NCBI GenBank assembly: GCA_040756735.1
Contig: JBFLYC010000015.1
Span: forward strand, 6,292-70,291
Length of the DNA: 64,000 nt
Origin: JBFLYC01 sp040756735
GTDB taxonomy: Bacteria; Bacillota; DSM-16504; Desulfitibacterales; Desulfitibacteraceae
Direction: 5' to 3'
Part shown: positions 43,843 to 52,553 of the stretch, one piece after another
Numbering within the stretch: position 1 is the first letter of the stretch
Layout of the letters: each line of letters starts with the position of its first letter
Notes under the pieces: generated by a model
The model's database searches: none
What the model was told of the DNA's origin: nothing
Seen by the model: the letters and a program-made list of their open reading frames with translations, nothing else
Position numbers and translations under genes: made by a program

Positions 43843-44592
43843 GTGGCCCGCATTTTAGTCATTAACCCTAACACCAGCTTGGAAATGACAGAGCAAATAA
43901 AACAGACAGTAAATTCCATTGCCCATTCAGAACACAAAATTGTTTTTAAAAATGCAGATATAGGTCCTGAGTCACTGGAAACTTTCTATGAATATAACCT
44001 GGCCACTATTGGAGTTCTCAGGGTAATAAACAGGGAAAAAGATCAATTCGATGGTGTTTTACTTGCTTGTTTTGGAGACCCCGGGATATATGCTTTAAAA
44101 GAGGTCACAGAAGTTCCTTTGATAGGTATTGCCGAAGCGTCTTTATCAAAGGCTTTGATGTTGGGCCAGTCATTTTCTATCTTGGTTGCTTTAAATAAAG
44201 CGATTCCCATGATGGAAAATATGGTAATGAACTATGGTTTAAGCAGTCGGTTAACAAGTGTGGAAGCATTGGAATTGCCGGTTTTAGACTTGAAAAAAGG
44301 CGGCCAGGATACTGTAAATAAACTTCTGCATATAGGCAAAAAGGCTAAAGAAAAGGGAGCTGAAGTTTTAATACTTGGGTGTGCCGGCATGACAGGGTTG
44401 AGTTCACTTGTAGGAAGAGAATTAGGTGTTGCCGTATTGGATCCAATAGCTGTAGGCTATAAAACTCTGGAAGGTATGATTGAAATAGGTGTGAATGTTT
44501 CGCGATCAGGTCTTTTTGCTCCTCCCGGTCAAAAGAAAATCATTGGTCAACAATTATTCAATTTAGAGGTGGTGGAAAAATGTTTGACTTGA
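43843..44592 (+). CDS. Hydantoin/allantoin racemase (Asp/Glu racemase superfamily)
   Basis: 249 residues starting RILVINPNTSLEMTEQI, a hallmark of hydantoin and allantoin racemases. The two catalytic cysteines lie in LLACFGDPG and LILGCAGMTG. It would interconvert stereoisomers of a hydantoin-like purine breakdown product before hydantoinase acts. The GTG start has a GGGG stretch upstream. It overlaps the hydantoinase gene by 13 bases. Confidence 0.85.
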   Translation: MARILVINPNTSLEMTEQIKQTVNSIAHSEHKIVFKNADIGPESLETFYEYNLATIGVLRVINREKDQFDGVLLACFGDPGIYALKEVTEVPLIGIAEASLSKALMLGQSFSILVALNKAIPMMENMVMNYGLSSRLTSVEALELPVLDLKKGGQDTVNKLLHIGKKAKEKGAEVLILGCAGMTGLSSLVGRELGVAVLDPIAVGYKTLEGMIEIGVNVSRSGLFAPPGQKKIIGQQLFNLEVVEKCLT

Positions 44593-45959
44593 TAGTGCAA
44601 AACGGTATAGTTGTTACCCCACTAAGAACTTTTAAAGCTGACATTGGTATATGTAACGGGAAAATATCAACCATAGGAGATAAAATTGCAGGGGATGCTA
44701 AAGAAACATATGACGCCTCTGGGAAATATGTCTTGCCGGGAGTAATAGATGTGCATACCCATATTGATCATTTAGGAGGCGGTGCAAAAACTAACGATGA
44801 TTTTTACACCGGTTCAATTTCCGCAGCTTATGGTGGTGTAACAACTTTTCTAGATTTTGCCATGCAAAAAAAAGGAGAGGACGCCAGGGAGGCAATTAAA
44901 CGGCGGCGTGCAGCTGCTGATGGGCAAGTTGTAATTGATTATGGACTGCATTCGAATTTGACAGACCTCAATGAAGAATCTTTTTCTGCCCTGGAGTCCA
45001 TTGTTGAAGATGGATATTCAAGTTTCAAGCTGTTTATGACCTATAGGAAAGCAGGATTTATTGTAGAAGACGGCGTGCTTTTTGCCTTGATGGAAGAAAT
45101 GAGCAATAAAGGCGCTCTTGTTGGAATTCATGCTGAAAATGATGGCATCTGTGAGTACTTGACCGAAAAACTTGTTAAACAAGGTAAACTTTCTCCGGAG
45201 AGCCATGCAGTCAGCAGACCTGTTTTAGCAGAGGCGGAATGTGTATCCAGGGCAATCATGTTTGCTGAGGCGACAAATACCCCCTTGTATGTGTTTCACC
45301 TTTCAAGCAAAAAGGGGCTGGATATTATTTGTCAGGCGAAAAATAAAGGAATACCTGTTTATACTGAAACATGTCCTCATTATTTAACCCTGACTGCAGA
45401 AAGATACAAGGAGGCTGAAGGGCAAAATTACATAATGACCCCTCCCCTTCGGGAACAGGAAGATATAGATGCGCTTTGGCAGGGAATTAGCCAAGGATAT
45501 ATCCAGATTGTATCCAGTGACCATTGTGCATTTAACAGTGAACAAAAAGCTGTCGGGAAAAGCTGTTTTCGGGATGTAGCTCCGGGGATTCCAGGCACGG
45601 AGACTTTGCTGCCCTTGCTTTACTCAGAAGGTGTGTGCAAAGGAAGGATAACATTAAATCAGCTCGTGGAGATTCTGGCATATAATCCTGCTAAGATCTT
45701 TGGGCTTGCCCCTGAGAAAGGGCTGATCTGTAACGGCAGCGATGCGGATTTAGCAATTATAGATCCCAATAGGGAGATAGTTTTAAGCAAAAATACCATC
45801 CACATGGCTACAGACTATACCCCCTATGAAGGAATGAGAGTTAAAGGCTATCCTGACGCTACCATTGTAAGAGGCAGGTTTGTTATTAAAGACGGTATTT
45901 TTGAGGGCAGCAGAGGTTTTGGCAGTTTTATTAAACGCAAAAAATTCGCTATTTACTAA
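44580..45959 (+). CDS. hyuA: Hydantoinase/dihydropyrimidinase
   Basis: 459 residues, the family norm. Binuclear zinc site: DVHTHIDHLGGG, the carboxylated lysine in FKLFMTYR, GIHAENDG, FHLSSKKG and SSDHCAFN. It opens cyclic ureides. HyuA is part of the E. coli-type purine island. The start overlaps the racemase gene; an M20 hydrolase gene follows 15 bases after its stop, in the order expected for ring opening then decarbamoylation. Confidence 0.9.
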   Translation: MFDLIVQNGIVVTPLRTFKADIGICNGKISTIGDKIAGDAKETYDASGKYVLPGVIDVHTHIDHLGGGAKTNDDFYTGSISAAYGGVTTFLDFAMQKKGEDAREAIKRRRAAADGQVVIDYGLHSNLTDLNEESFSALESIVEDGYSSFKLFMTYRKAGFIVEDGVLFALMEEMSNKGALVGIHAENDGICEYLTEKLVKQGKLSPESHAVSRPVLAEAECVSRAIMFAEATNTPLYVFHLSSKKGLDIICQAKNKGIPVYTETCPHYLTLTAERYKEAEGQNYIMTPPLREQEDIDALWQGISQGYIQIVSSDHCAFNSEQKAVGKSCFRDVAPGIPGTETLLPLLYSEGVCKGRITLNQLVEILAYNPAKIFGLAPEKGLICNGSDADLAIIDPNREIVLSKNTIHMATDYTPYEGMRVKGYPDATIVRGRFVIKDGIFEGSRGFGSFIKRKKFAIY

Positions 45960-45974
45960 GGTGAGGATGAAAAA

Positions 45975-47156
45975 ATGCTTGCAAATCAACAACGACTTGA
46001 AGTCCTTGAATTTTGCCAACAGTTAATCAGGATACCTAGTGTTGGTCCCAATGAAAAAGAGATAGTTCAATATATTGCAGATAAGATGGTCAAACTCGGC
46101 TATGAGGAAGTAGTTATTGATGAGGTTGGAAATGTAATCGGAAAATTTTCCGGGGTGAATAAAAAGTCAAGTCTTTTATTTGATGGTCATGTAGACACCG
46201 TTGGTGTAACAGACCCGGAGCAATGGGCTGCCGATCCTTTTGGCGGTGTTGTTAAAGATGGAAGAATCTATGGGCGAGGCGCTGCGGATATGAAAGCTTC
46301 CATCGCTGCAGCAGTATGCGGTGCCGCTTTTCTTATAAAACAAGGCTTTAAACCCCAGGGGGATTTATATATATGCTGCTCTATATCGGAAGAACTGATA
46401 GAGGGGGCAGCTTTAAATCAGGTATTAAAAAAATATCAACCCAAGTATGTTATTATTGGAGAGGCAACAGATCTAAAGCTGAATATCGGGCAGAGGGGAA
46501 GGGCTGAAATACTTGTAGAATGCCTGGGAAAGCAGGCGCATTCTTCTCAACCATTTCTTGGCATAAACGCTCTAAAGCTTATGGCAAGATTACTCACTGA
46601 CATAGAAGACATGGAATTGCCACGGGATGCTGAATTGGGGCCTGCAATCATTGAACCAACTGATATTATATCCAGGCCGTACCCGGGACTTTCAGTGATT
46701 CCCGATAGCTGTAAAGTAACCTTTGACAGACGGTTGTTAACAGGTGAGAAGCCGGAAGATGTCATTAAACAGGTTGAATCTGTTATACAGGTGCTGCAAA
46801 AACAGGATTCATGCTTTAATGCTCAAGTAAGCTTGGCAGAAGCAGAGTTTACAACTCATAACGGATATCCTCTTAAAGCACCCAAGTTTGCCCCTGCGTG
46901 GAAACTTGATCCCAATCACCCTTTGGTACAAGTTGGATTAGAAGCTTTAAGCGCTGTTGGCATTAAGCCGGAAATCGGATACTATGCTTTTTGCACTAAC
47001 GGCAGTTACCCTGCAGGAAAGATGGGTATTCCAACAATAGGATTTGGTATTGGCCATGAAGATCAAGCCCATCAAAGGGACGAATGGGTGAAATTAGATG
47101 ACCTTTTTAGAGGAACAAGCGGCTATATGTCTATTATCAAGTATCTTCTGTCCTAA
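45975..47156 (+). CDS. M20 metallohydrolase, YgeY-like paralogue
   Basis: 393 residues. Zinc ligands and catalytic residues: LFDGHVDTVG, GRGAADMKAS, ISEELIEG, IGEATDL and GHEDQAHQRDE; dimerisation domain in between. It shares the overall layout of YgeY encoded at 51 kb (393 against 413 residues), so the window carries two. Likely deacylates or decarbamoylates an amino-acid-like purine fragment. Start ATG with GGTGAGGA upstream. Confidence 0.82.
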   Translation: MLANQQRLEVLEFCQQLIRIPSVGPNEKEIVQYIADKMVKLGYEEVVIDEVGNVIGKFSGVNKKSSLLFDGHVDTVGVTDPEQWAADPFGGVVKDGRIYGRGAADMKASIAAAVCGAAFLIKQGFKPQGDLYICCSISEELIEGAALNQVLKKYQPKYVIIGEATDLKLNIGQRGRAEILVECLGKQAHSSQPFLGINALKLMARLLTDIEDMELPRDAELGPAIIEPTDIISRPYPGLSVIPDSCKVTFDRRLLTGEKPEDVIKQVESVIQVLQKQDSCFNAQVSLAEAEFTTHNGYPLKAPKFAPAWKLDPNHPLVQVGLEALSAVGIKPEIGYYAFCTNGSYPAGKMGIPTIGFGIGHEDQAHQRDEWVKLDDLFRGTSGYMSIIKYLLS

Positions 47157-47177
47157 ATCATAAAAGGTGGTATGTTG

Positions 47178-48431
47178 ATGAACGCAGAGCAAGAGCATGA
47201 TCAGTTTTTCATAAATAATTGCTTATCAGAACTGGCAAAAATCGGTGAGACCCCAGAGGGCGGGGTTACACGTCTAGCTTTTACAGTAGAAGATGTGCTG
47301 GCCAGAAACAAGATTATGGAATGGATGGAATTGGTTGGTTTAAAAGTCCGCTTAGATGCGGCAGGCAATATTTTCGGGCGCTACACTCCGGATAATTCTG
47401 ATGGCGAAGTTGTGATGATTGGTTCCCATATCGATACGGTAATTAATGGCGGCCTGTATGACGGGGCCTTGGGAGTTGTTGTCGGATTATGTGCCATAAG
47501 AAGAATTATCAGGAGCTCTCCTAAAATGAAACGCAGTATTGAATTGGTTATATTTAGCGATGAAGAGGGTGTCCGTTTCGGCGGAGGCCTATTTGGCAGT
47601 AAAGCCCTTATAAAAGACATAGCTTTAGAGAGTATAACCAATTTCACAGATGAAAAGGGTATTTCTTTATTTGAGGCACTGAAAAACGTCGGTGGTGATG
47701 CAGAACAAATTCCCCATTTAAACTTAAATGGTGATGTTAAATGCTATTTAGAAGCTCACATTGATCAGAGCAATGAATTGAATGATGAAGAAAAACCTAT
47801 AGGAATTGTAACGGCAATTGCCGGCCCTGTCTCTTTATCCATGAAAATTTTGGGGCGAGCCGGTCACGCCGGCGCCGAACCCATGGATCAAAGGAAAGAT
47901 GCCTTGGCCGGAGCAGCTGAAATTATCTTGGCTGTTGAAGAGACTGTAAAGGCTGTTAAGTGCAACTACCTTGTCGGTACAGTGGGAAACATGAAGCTGT
48001 ATCCTGGAGCAAGCAATGTTATCCCAGGAGAAGTTGAATTGACAATAGATATTAGAGGAATAGATGCTAAAATCCGGGAAGAGGCCTTAAAGAAGATCAT
48101 AGAAAAGGCTAAACAAATCTGTACTGCCAGGGGTCTTATCTTGGATATCTTTGAAAAACATCGAGTTGATCCTATCTCACTTGATGAGGAGCTAATTTCA
48201 CTATTGGAAGATACATCTGACGAATTAGGAATACCTTATAAAAAAATTATCAGCAGGGCATCTCATGATGCCATGAATATGGCCAAAGTTGTACCCACAT
48301 GCATGCTCCTTGTTAGGAACATGACCGGCAGCAGTCACTGCCCTGAGGAAGAGGCAAGTATCGAAGATATTCTCAAAACAGTTGATTTAACTGCAGCTGT
48401 TTTGCAAAAAATCATCTTTAGCGAAAAGTAA
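47178..48431 (+). CDS. M20 N-carbamoyl amino acid/allantoate amidohydrolase
   Basis: 417 residues from the ATG at 47178 (AAAGGTGG 7 bases upstream; another ATG at 47172 is too close). AllC/HyuC-type motifs: GSHIDTVINGGLYDGALG, FSDEEGVRFGGGLFGS, AHIDQSNEL and GRAGHAGAEPMDQR, with a late SRASHDAMNMA histidine. Such enzymes release ammonia and CO2 from carbamoyl groups. It completes a racemase, hydantoinase, carbamoylase series. Confidence 0.87.
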   Translation: MNAEQEHDQFFINNCLSELAKIGETPEGGVTRLAFTVEDVLARNKIMEWMELVGLKVRLDAAGNIFGRYTPDNSDGEVVMIGSHIDTVINGGLYDGALGVVVGLCAIRRIIRSSPKMKRSIELVIFSDEEGVRFGGGLFGSKALIKDIALESITNFTDEKGISLFEALKNVGGDAEQIPHLNLNGDVKCYLEAHIDQSNELNDEEKPIGIVTAIAGPVSLSMKILGRAGHAGAEPMDQRKDALAGAAEIILAVEETVKAVKCNYLVGTVGNMKLYPGASNVIPGEVELTIDIRGIDAKIREEALKKIIEKAKQICTARGLILDIFEKHRVDPISLDEELISLLEDTSDELGIPYKKIISRASHDAMNMAKVVPTCMLLVRNMTGSSHCPEEEASIEDILKTVDLTAAVLQKIIFSEK

Positions 48432-48474
48432 TCAATTATGCCGATATTTTTTTCAATTTTTAAATTTAAACAGG

Positions 48475-48500
48475 AGGATTTTTGTGAGGCATATAGAATA
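48475..48500 (+). promoter_or_regulatory. Sigma-H-type promoter of gntR
   Basis: AGGATTT, 14 bases, GAATA (ATAGAATATT). It looks like a ribosome binding site followed by an 11-codon frame, but the conserved spacing to GAATA seen at other sites favours a promoter. gntR starts 71 bases on. Confidence 0.6.
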
Positions 48501-48512
48501 TTATATTTATGA

Positions 48513-48539
48513 TTGTTAGACAATCGTACAATCTAACAA
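48513..48539 (+). promoter_or_regulatory. Palindromic operator candidate at gntR
   Basis: TTGTTAGA - 11 bases - TCTAACAA, with an inner GATTGT/ACAATC pair. It lies just after the sigma-H -10 box and shares TTAGACAATCxTACAATC with sites at 20448 and 22417. Autorepression by the GntR protein is plausible. Confidence 0.45.
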
Positions 48540-48571
48540 ATGTGACTGACTAAAATCGGGGAGGAGTTTGC

Positions 48572-49297
48572 TTGAGGAAACCCTTATATGTAGAAGTGGC
48601 TAATGAGATTAAAAAACGTATTGATGAGGGTATATATAAGCCGGGTGAAAAGCTTACGGCAGAGCCCGAACTTGCGGAAATCTTGGGTGTATCCCGGGGT
48701 ACCTTAAGAGAAGCCTTAACCAGCCTGGAGAACATGGGGATTATCACACGCAAGCATGGCAGGGGAGCCTTTGTAAGTCCAAGTCTTTCAAAGGTCGTAG
48801 CAGGTATCGAAAGTCTGGATTCTCTAGTTAACAATATTCGTCAATCAGGTCATGAGGCTGCAGATAAAATAATTTCCATAACAGAGTTGAAAATGGAAGC
48901 AGAATGTGCTGCCAAGCTTAAAGTAGAAGCGGGAACTTTAGCCTTTGAAATAGAAAGCTTGCGGTTGTCAGACTCAGAGCCGGTTGTCTATTGTTATGAT
49001 ATTGTCCCGGGCTATTTGGTTGGAAACGATATTGACTTGCTAAAACTTAGAAGCAAGTGTGAATCTCTAACAGAGTTTTTTGACAGGTACACAAGGTATA
49101 AACCGGTCCAGTTTGTCTCAACAATTAATGCAGTACTGCCTCCCACAAAGGTGGCACGCTTGCTCAAAGTAAGGTACAACATTCCCATGGTTTATCTTGA
49201 GGGTATAATGTATGACGAAAACAGTTTGCCGATAAACTACGGTTATCAATATTACAGGGGAGACAAATATCAATTTAAATTAGTCCGCAGCAGGTAG
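48572..49297 (+). CDS. GntR-family regulator with UTRA-like ligand domain
   Basis: 241 residues. Winged helix in residues 1-70 (YVEVANEIKKRIDEGIYKPG, LAEILGVSRGTLREAL, RKHGRGAFVS), then a UTRA/HutC-like effector domain. TTG start with GGGGAGGAG. It sits between the hydantoin genes and a purine permease and is the best candidate for the local purine-cluster regulator. The likely ligand is a purine breakdown product. Confidence 0.87.
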   Translation: MRKPLYVEVANEIKKRIDEGIYKPGEKLTAEPELAEILGVSRGTLREALTSLENMGIITRKHGRGAFVSPSLSKVVAGIESLDSLVNNIRQSGHEAADKIISITELKMEAECAAKLKVEAGTLAFEIESLRLSDSEPVVYCYDIVPGYLVGNDIDLLKLRSKCESLTEFFDRYTRYKPVQFVSTINAVLPPTKVARLLKVRYNIPMVYLEGIMYDENSLPINYGYQYYRGDKYQFKLVRSR

Positions 49298-49463
49298 AAA
49301 CTAAATAAAACCGTTTAAATACACAAATAATAAACCATGATTATACATTCCAGTAATGACAGTCAGCAGTAAGTAGAGTTTTGTTGCTGGGGGGGATGCC
49401 ATGGTGAATAAAGTACATCTAATAAGATGTTAGGGGGAGGAGATGCCAGGATAACAAATCAAG

Positions 49464-49494
49464 GTAGTGTTAACTAGCAATTGATTAACACTAC
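49464..49494 (+). promoter_or_regulatory. Perfect inverted repeat in the second permease leader
   Basis: GTAGTGTTAA (49464-49473) and TTAACACTAC (49485-49494) with an 11-base centre, just before the GAGGAGG ribosome binding site at 49505. It could be an operator or an mRNA hairpin near the start. The remaining leader from 49298 shows nothing else recognisable. Confidence 0.5.
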
Positions 49495-49519
49495 GCAAAT
49501 CAATGAGGAGGTTTTAAAT

Positions 49520-50887
49520 ATGGAAGATGTTAAATTAGGTCATGCAACTGGAGTGAAGGCTGTTTATGATGTTGATGATAAACCGCCTTTAAAAGAAGCA
49601 GTTCCCCTGGGTTTGCAGCATGTTCTTGCCATGTTTGCTGGGAATATCACAGTTCCCATTATTATTGCCGGTGTTTTGGGTTTTGGTGTTGCAGAGAGAG
49701 GATTTTTAATCCAGTGTGCCATGCTTGTGGCAGGTATTGCCACTCTCATTCAGGCTAACAGGATTGGGCCGGTGGGTGCAAACCTTCCTGTGGTAATGGG
49801 CACAAGCTTTGGTTTTGTCCCTACTGCCAGCGCCATTGGAAAGGAATTCGGAATGTCCGGTATCCTTGGCGCTGCTTTTATAGGCGGGTTTTTTGAAGCA
49901 GTTCTCGGTTACTTCTTGAAACCGTTGAGGAAGTATTTTCCCCCAATAGTGACAGGGACAGTTCTTCTTACCATTGGATTATCCTTAATTCCAACAGGAA
50001 TTAATTATTTCGCCGGGGGTGTAGGAGCTGCGGACTTTGGCTCATTTTTAAATCTGGGGTTGGGAACCCTGGTTCTTATCACAATAATAATATTTAATCA
50101 GTTCTTCAAGGGGTTTATGAGCATGGCGGCAATTCTAATAGGCATTGTAGTGGGATACATAGTTGCTATTCCCCTGGGCAAGATTGATTTTGCTCCCGTA
50201 GCCGCAGCCGGATGGTTTTCCATTCCAACACCCTTTGAATATGGTTTAACCTTCCACTGGTCCGCCATTGTGGCCATGTTGATCATGTATATAGTTACAA
50301 CAGTAGAGACTGTGGGTGACATTTCGGGAATTACCTGCGGGGGTGCAGGTAGAGAAGCAACAGATAAGGAATTATCAGGCGGAGTAATTGCTGATGGACT
50401 TATGAGCAGTTTTGCAGCCATCTTCAATGCCCTGCCGAACACTTCATACAGCCAGAATGTTGGTATAGTATCTTTTACAGGTGTGATGAGCCGTTATGTG
50501 GTTACCATAGGCGCTATTTTCTTGATTGCAGCGGCAATGTTTCCTAAATTAGGAGCTATAATAGCTGTTATGCCGCCAAGTGTGCTTGGCGGGGCAGCAG
50601 TAGTCATGTTTGCCATGATTGCCACTGCAGGCATAACACTTATTAGTCAAACTACATTAAACCGCAGGAACTTGCTTGTAGTCGCTGTAGCCCTTGGTCT
50701 CGGCCTTGGCTTAGGGACAGTGCCCAATGCCCTGCAGAATTTCCCAGAGTCAATCAGGCTGATATTTGCCGGTTCAGGTATTGTGGTTGCTGGTCTTGTA
50801 GCCCTTATATTAAATGTAATTTTACCTGTTGAGAAGACGGATCTTGCTGACGATAAAAAAGCTAAATGCTTGGAGGAGAAGGAGTAA
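49520..50887 (+). CDS. NCS2/NAT-family purine permease (xanthine or urate)
   Basis: 455 residues from the ATG at 49520, which has GAGGAGG 8 bases upstream (a TTG at 49481 lies inside the inverted repeat). 12-14 membrane segments; the NAT signature Q-N-x-G-x4-T reads QNVGIVSFTG, and TVETVGDISG is the usual helix 8 motif. It belongs to the XanQ/UacT/PbuX side of NCS2, distinct from the AzgA-like carrier at 20.6 kb, so the two probably import different purines. Confidence 0.85.
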   Translation: MEDVKLGHATGVKAVYDVDDKPPLKEAVPLGLQHVLAMFAGNITVPIIIAGVLGFGVAERGFLIQCAMLVAGIATLIQANRIGPVGANLPVVMGTSFGFVPTASAIGKEFGMSGILGAAFIGGFFEAVLGYFLKPLRKYFPPIVTGTVLLTIGLSLIPTGINYFAGGVGAADFGSFLNLGLGTLVLITIIIFNQFFKGFMSMAAILIGIVVGYIVAIPLGKIDFAPVAAAGWFSIPTPFEYGLTFHWSAIVAMLIMYIVTTVETVGDISGITCGGAGREATDKELSGGVIADGLMSSFAAIFNALPNTSYSQNVGIVSFTGVMSRYVVTIGAIFLIAAAMFPKLGAIIAVMPPSVLGGAAVVMFAMIATAGITLISQTTLNRRNLLVVAVALGLGLGLGTVPNALQNFPESIRLIFAGSGIVVAGLVALILNVILPVEKTDLADDKKAKCLEEKE

Positions 50888-50993
50888 GGAAAGGGGTTTA
50901 TTTTCAGGAAGTCAGTGTTATACACCATTACATTGCAGTCATTGCATTGACTTCCTGAAAAAAGTCATTGGAATAATGAAAGGGGATAGTAGT

Positions 50994-52235
50994 TTGGAAC
51001 TGGATTTTGCAAAAATACTGGAAAGGGCAGAAAGCTACAAACAGGACATGTCCAAATTTCTCAGGGACTTGATAGCTCTACCTGGTGAAAGCTGTGGGGA
51101 AGAAAACGTAATTAAGCGGATTAAAGAAGAAATGGAAAAGGTGGGGTTTGATAAGGTTGAGATAGACCCCATGGGGAATATACTGGGATACATAGGCAAG
51201 GGTAAACACCTGATTGCCATGGATGCCCATATAGACACTGTAGGCGTGGGTGACGTCAGCCTGTGGGACTATGACCCCTATGAAGGCTACGAGGATGATG
51301 AAATCATTATTGGCCGCGGGGCATCTGACCAGTTGGGGGGCATGGCTTCCATGGTCTATGCAGGTAAAGTCATAAAGGATTTAGGCCTTGAAGACGACTA
51401 CACCCTGGTAGTGACAGGCACCGTGCAGGAAGAGGACTGTGACGGCCTGTGCTGGCAGTATATTATAGATCAAGATAAGCTGAAACCGGAATTTGTGGTC
51501 ATAACCGAACCGACATCCTGCAACATATACAGGGGGCAGAGGGGCAGGATGGAAATCAAAGTGTCTACCCAGGGCTTGAGCTGTCATGGTTCTGCCCCAG
51601 AGCGCGGGGACAATGCCATATTCAAAATGGCGCCCATATTGATTGAGCTGAGGGCATTAAATGAAAACCTTATTGATCATGACTTTTTGGGTAAAGGCAC
51701 CCTTACCGTGTCGGAGATATTTTTCTCTTCTCCCTCAAGATGTGCGGTGGCAGATGGCTGTACCATTTCAATTGATAGAAGACTTACTGCTGGAGAGACT
51801 TATGAATATGCCCTGCAGCAAATTAGGAATTTGCCTGCAGTAAAAGAGGCCAAGGCTAAAGTAGAGATGTATGATTACAGCAGACCTTCCTATACAGGGT
51901 TAATATATCCTACAAAATCATACTTCCCAACTTGGCTTATAGAAGAGGACCATCCTGCCACCCAGACTTTGGTGGAAGCATATGAGGGATTGTTTAAAGC
52001 CGAGCCCCTGGTTGACAAATGGACCTTTTCGACTAATGCGGTGTCCATCATGGGCAGGTACGGCATTCCCTGCATTGGTTTTGGACCAGGTCATGAAGAC
52101 CAGGCCCATGCGCCTAATGAGAGAACCTGGAAGAGCGAGTTGGTTAAGTCAGCTGCCATGTATGCGGCTATACCTATGATCTATGTAAAAAAGCATGCTG
52201 ACAAAATGCCGGTGGATACAAAGAATTTGGTTTAA
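50994..52235 (+). CDS. ygeY: YgeY selenium-metabolism-linked M20 hydrolase
   Basis: 413 residues, clearly E. coli YgeY-like along its length (FLRDLIALPGESC, MDAHIDTVG, VTGTVQEEDCDGLCWQYI, YRGQRGRMEI, SCHGSAPERGDNAIF, VSEIFFSSPSRCAVAD). I chose the TTG at 50994, with AAAGGGG 8 bases upstream, over the ATG at 50976, which lacks a site; the frame opens upstream to 50829. YgeY is part of the anaerobic urate pathway acting after ring opening. Palindromic repeats start directly after its stop. Confidence 0.9.
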   Translation: MELDFAKILERAESYKQDMSKFLRDLIALPGESCGEENVIKRIKEEMEKVGFDKVEIDPMGNILGYIGKGKHLIAMDAHIDTVGVGDVSLWDYDPYEGYEDDEIIIGRGASDQLGGMASMVYAGKVIKDLGLEDDYTLVVTGTVQEEDCDGLCWQYIIDQDKLKPEFVVITEPTSCNIYRGQRGRMEIKVSTQGLSCHGSAPERGDNAIFKMAPILIELRALNENLIDHDFLGKGTLTVSEIFFSSPSRCAVADGCTISIDRRLTAGETYEYALQQIRNLPAVKEAKAKVEMYDYSRPSYTGLIYPTKSYFPTWLIEEDHPATQTLVEAYEGLFKAEPLVDKWTFSTNAVSIMGRYGIPCIGFGPGHEDQAHAPNERTWKSELVKSAAMYAAIPMIYVKKHADKMPVDTKNLV

Positions 52236-52237
52236 AT

Positions 52238-52518
52238 GGTCAGGGGACACACCTCCCTTGGTACGTAAACTCTTGGTATGGAGGAATGTCCCCAACGTAG
52301 GTCAGGGGACACACCTCCCTTGGTGCGTAAACTCTTGGTATGGAGNNNNNNNNNNNNNNNNNNNNNNNNNNNNNNNNNNNNNNNNNNNNNNNNNNNNNNN
52401 NNNNNNNNNNNNNNNNNNNNNNNNNNNNNNNNNNNNNNNNNNNNNAATGTCCCCAACGTAGGTCAGGGGACACACCTCCCTTGGTGCGTAAACTCTTGGT
52501 ATGGAGGAATGTCCCCAA
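52238..52518 (+). repeat. 62-base palindromic tandem repeats interrupted by an assembly gap
   Basis: Units start GGTCAGGGGACACACCTCCC at 52238, 52300 and 52461. Each contains GGGGACACACCTCC and a near inverse, GGAGGAATGTCCCC, so each can form a hairpin. The copy number is unknown because bases 52346-52445 are N. Related copies lie at 53636-53760 on the other side of the carbamoyltransferase gene. Confidence 0.9.
52346..52445. other. Assembly gap of 100 N
   Basis: Exactly 100 N inside a tandem repeat, a conventional placeholder for an unknown length. The repeat phase is interrupted here, so the true number of repeat units between ygeY and ygeW is not known. Confidence 0.98.
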
Positions 52519-52553
52519 TAAAATATAAAACAAGACACAAGGAGGAATTTTTT

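Noticed and set aside
48484..48519. An 11-codon leader peptide gene with a strong ribosome binding site before gntR
   Set aside because: The AGGAGGATTT is better explained as a sigma-H -35 box, because the same spacing to GAATA recurs where no frame of this kind exists.
52278..52553. N-terminal extension of the carbamoyltransferase through the N gap
   Set aside because: The frame crosses undefined bases and repeats; the ATG at 52554 has a proper GGAGGAA site and begins the family homology.
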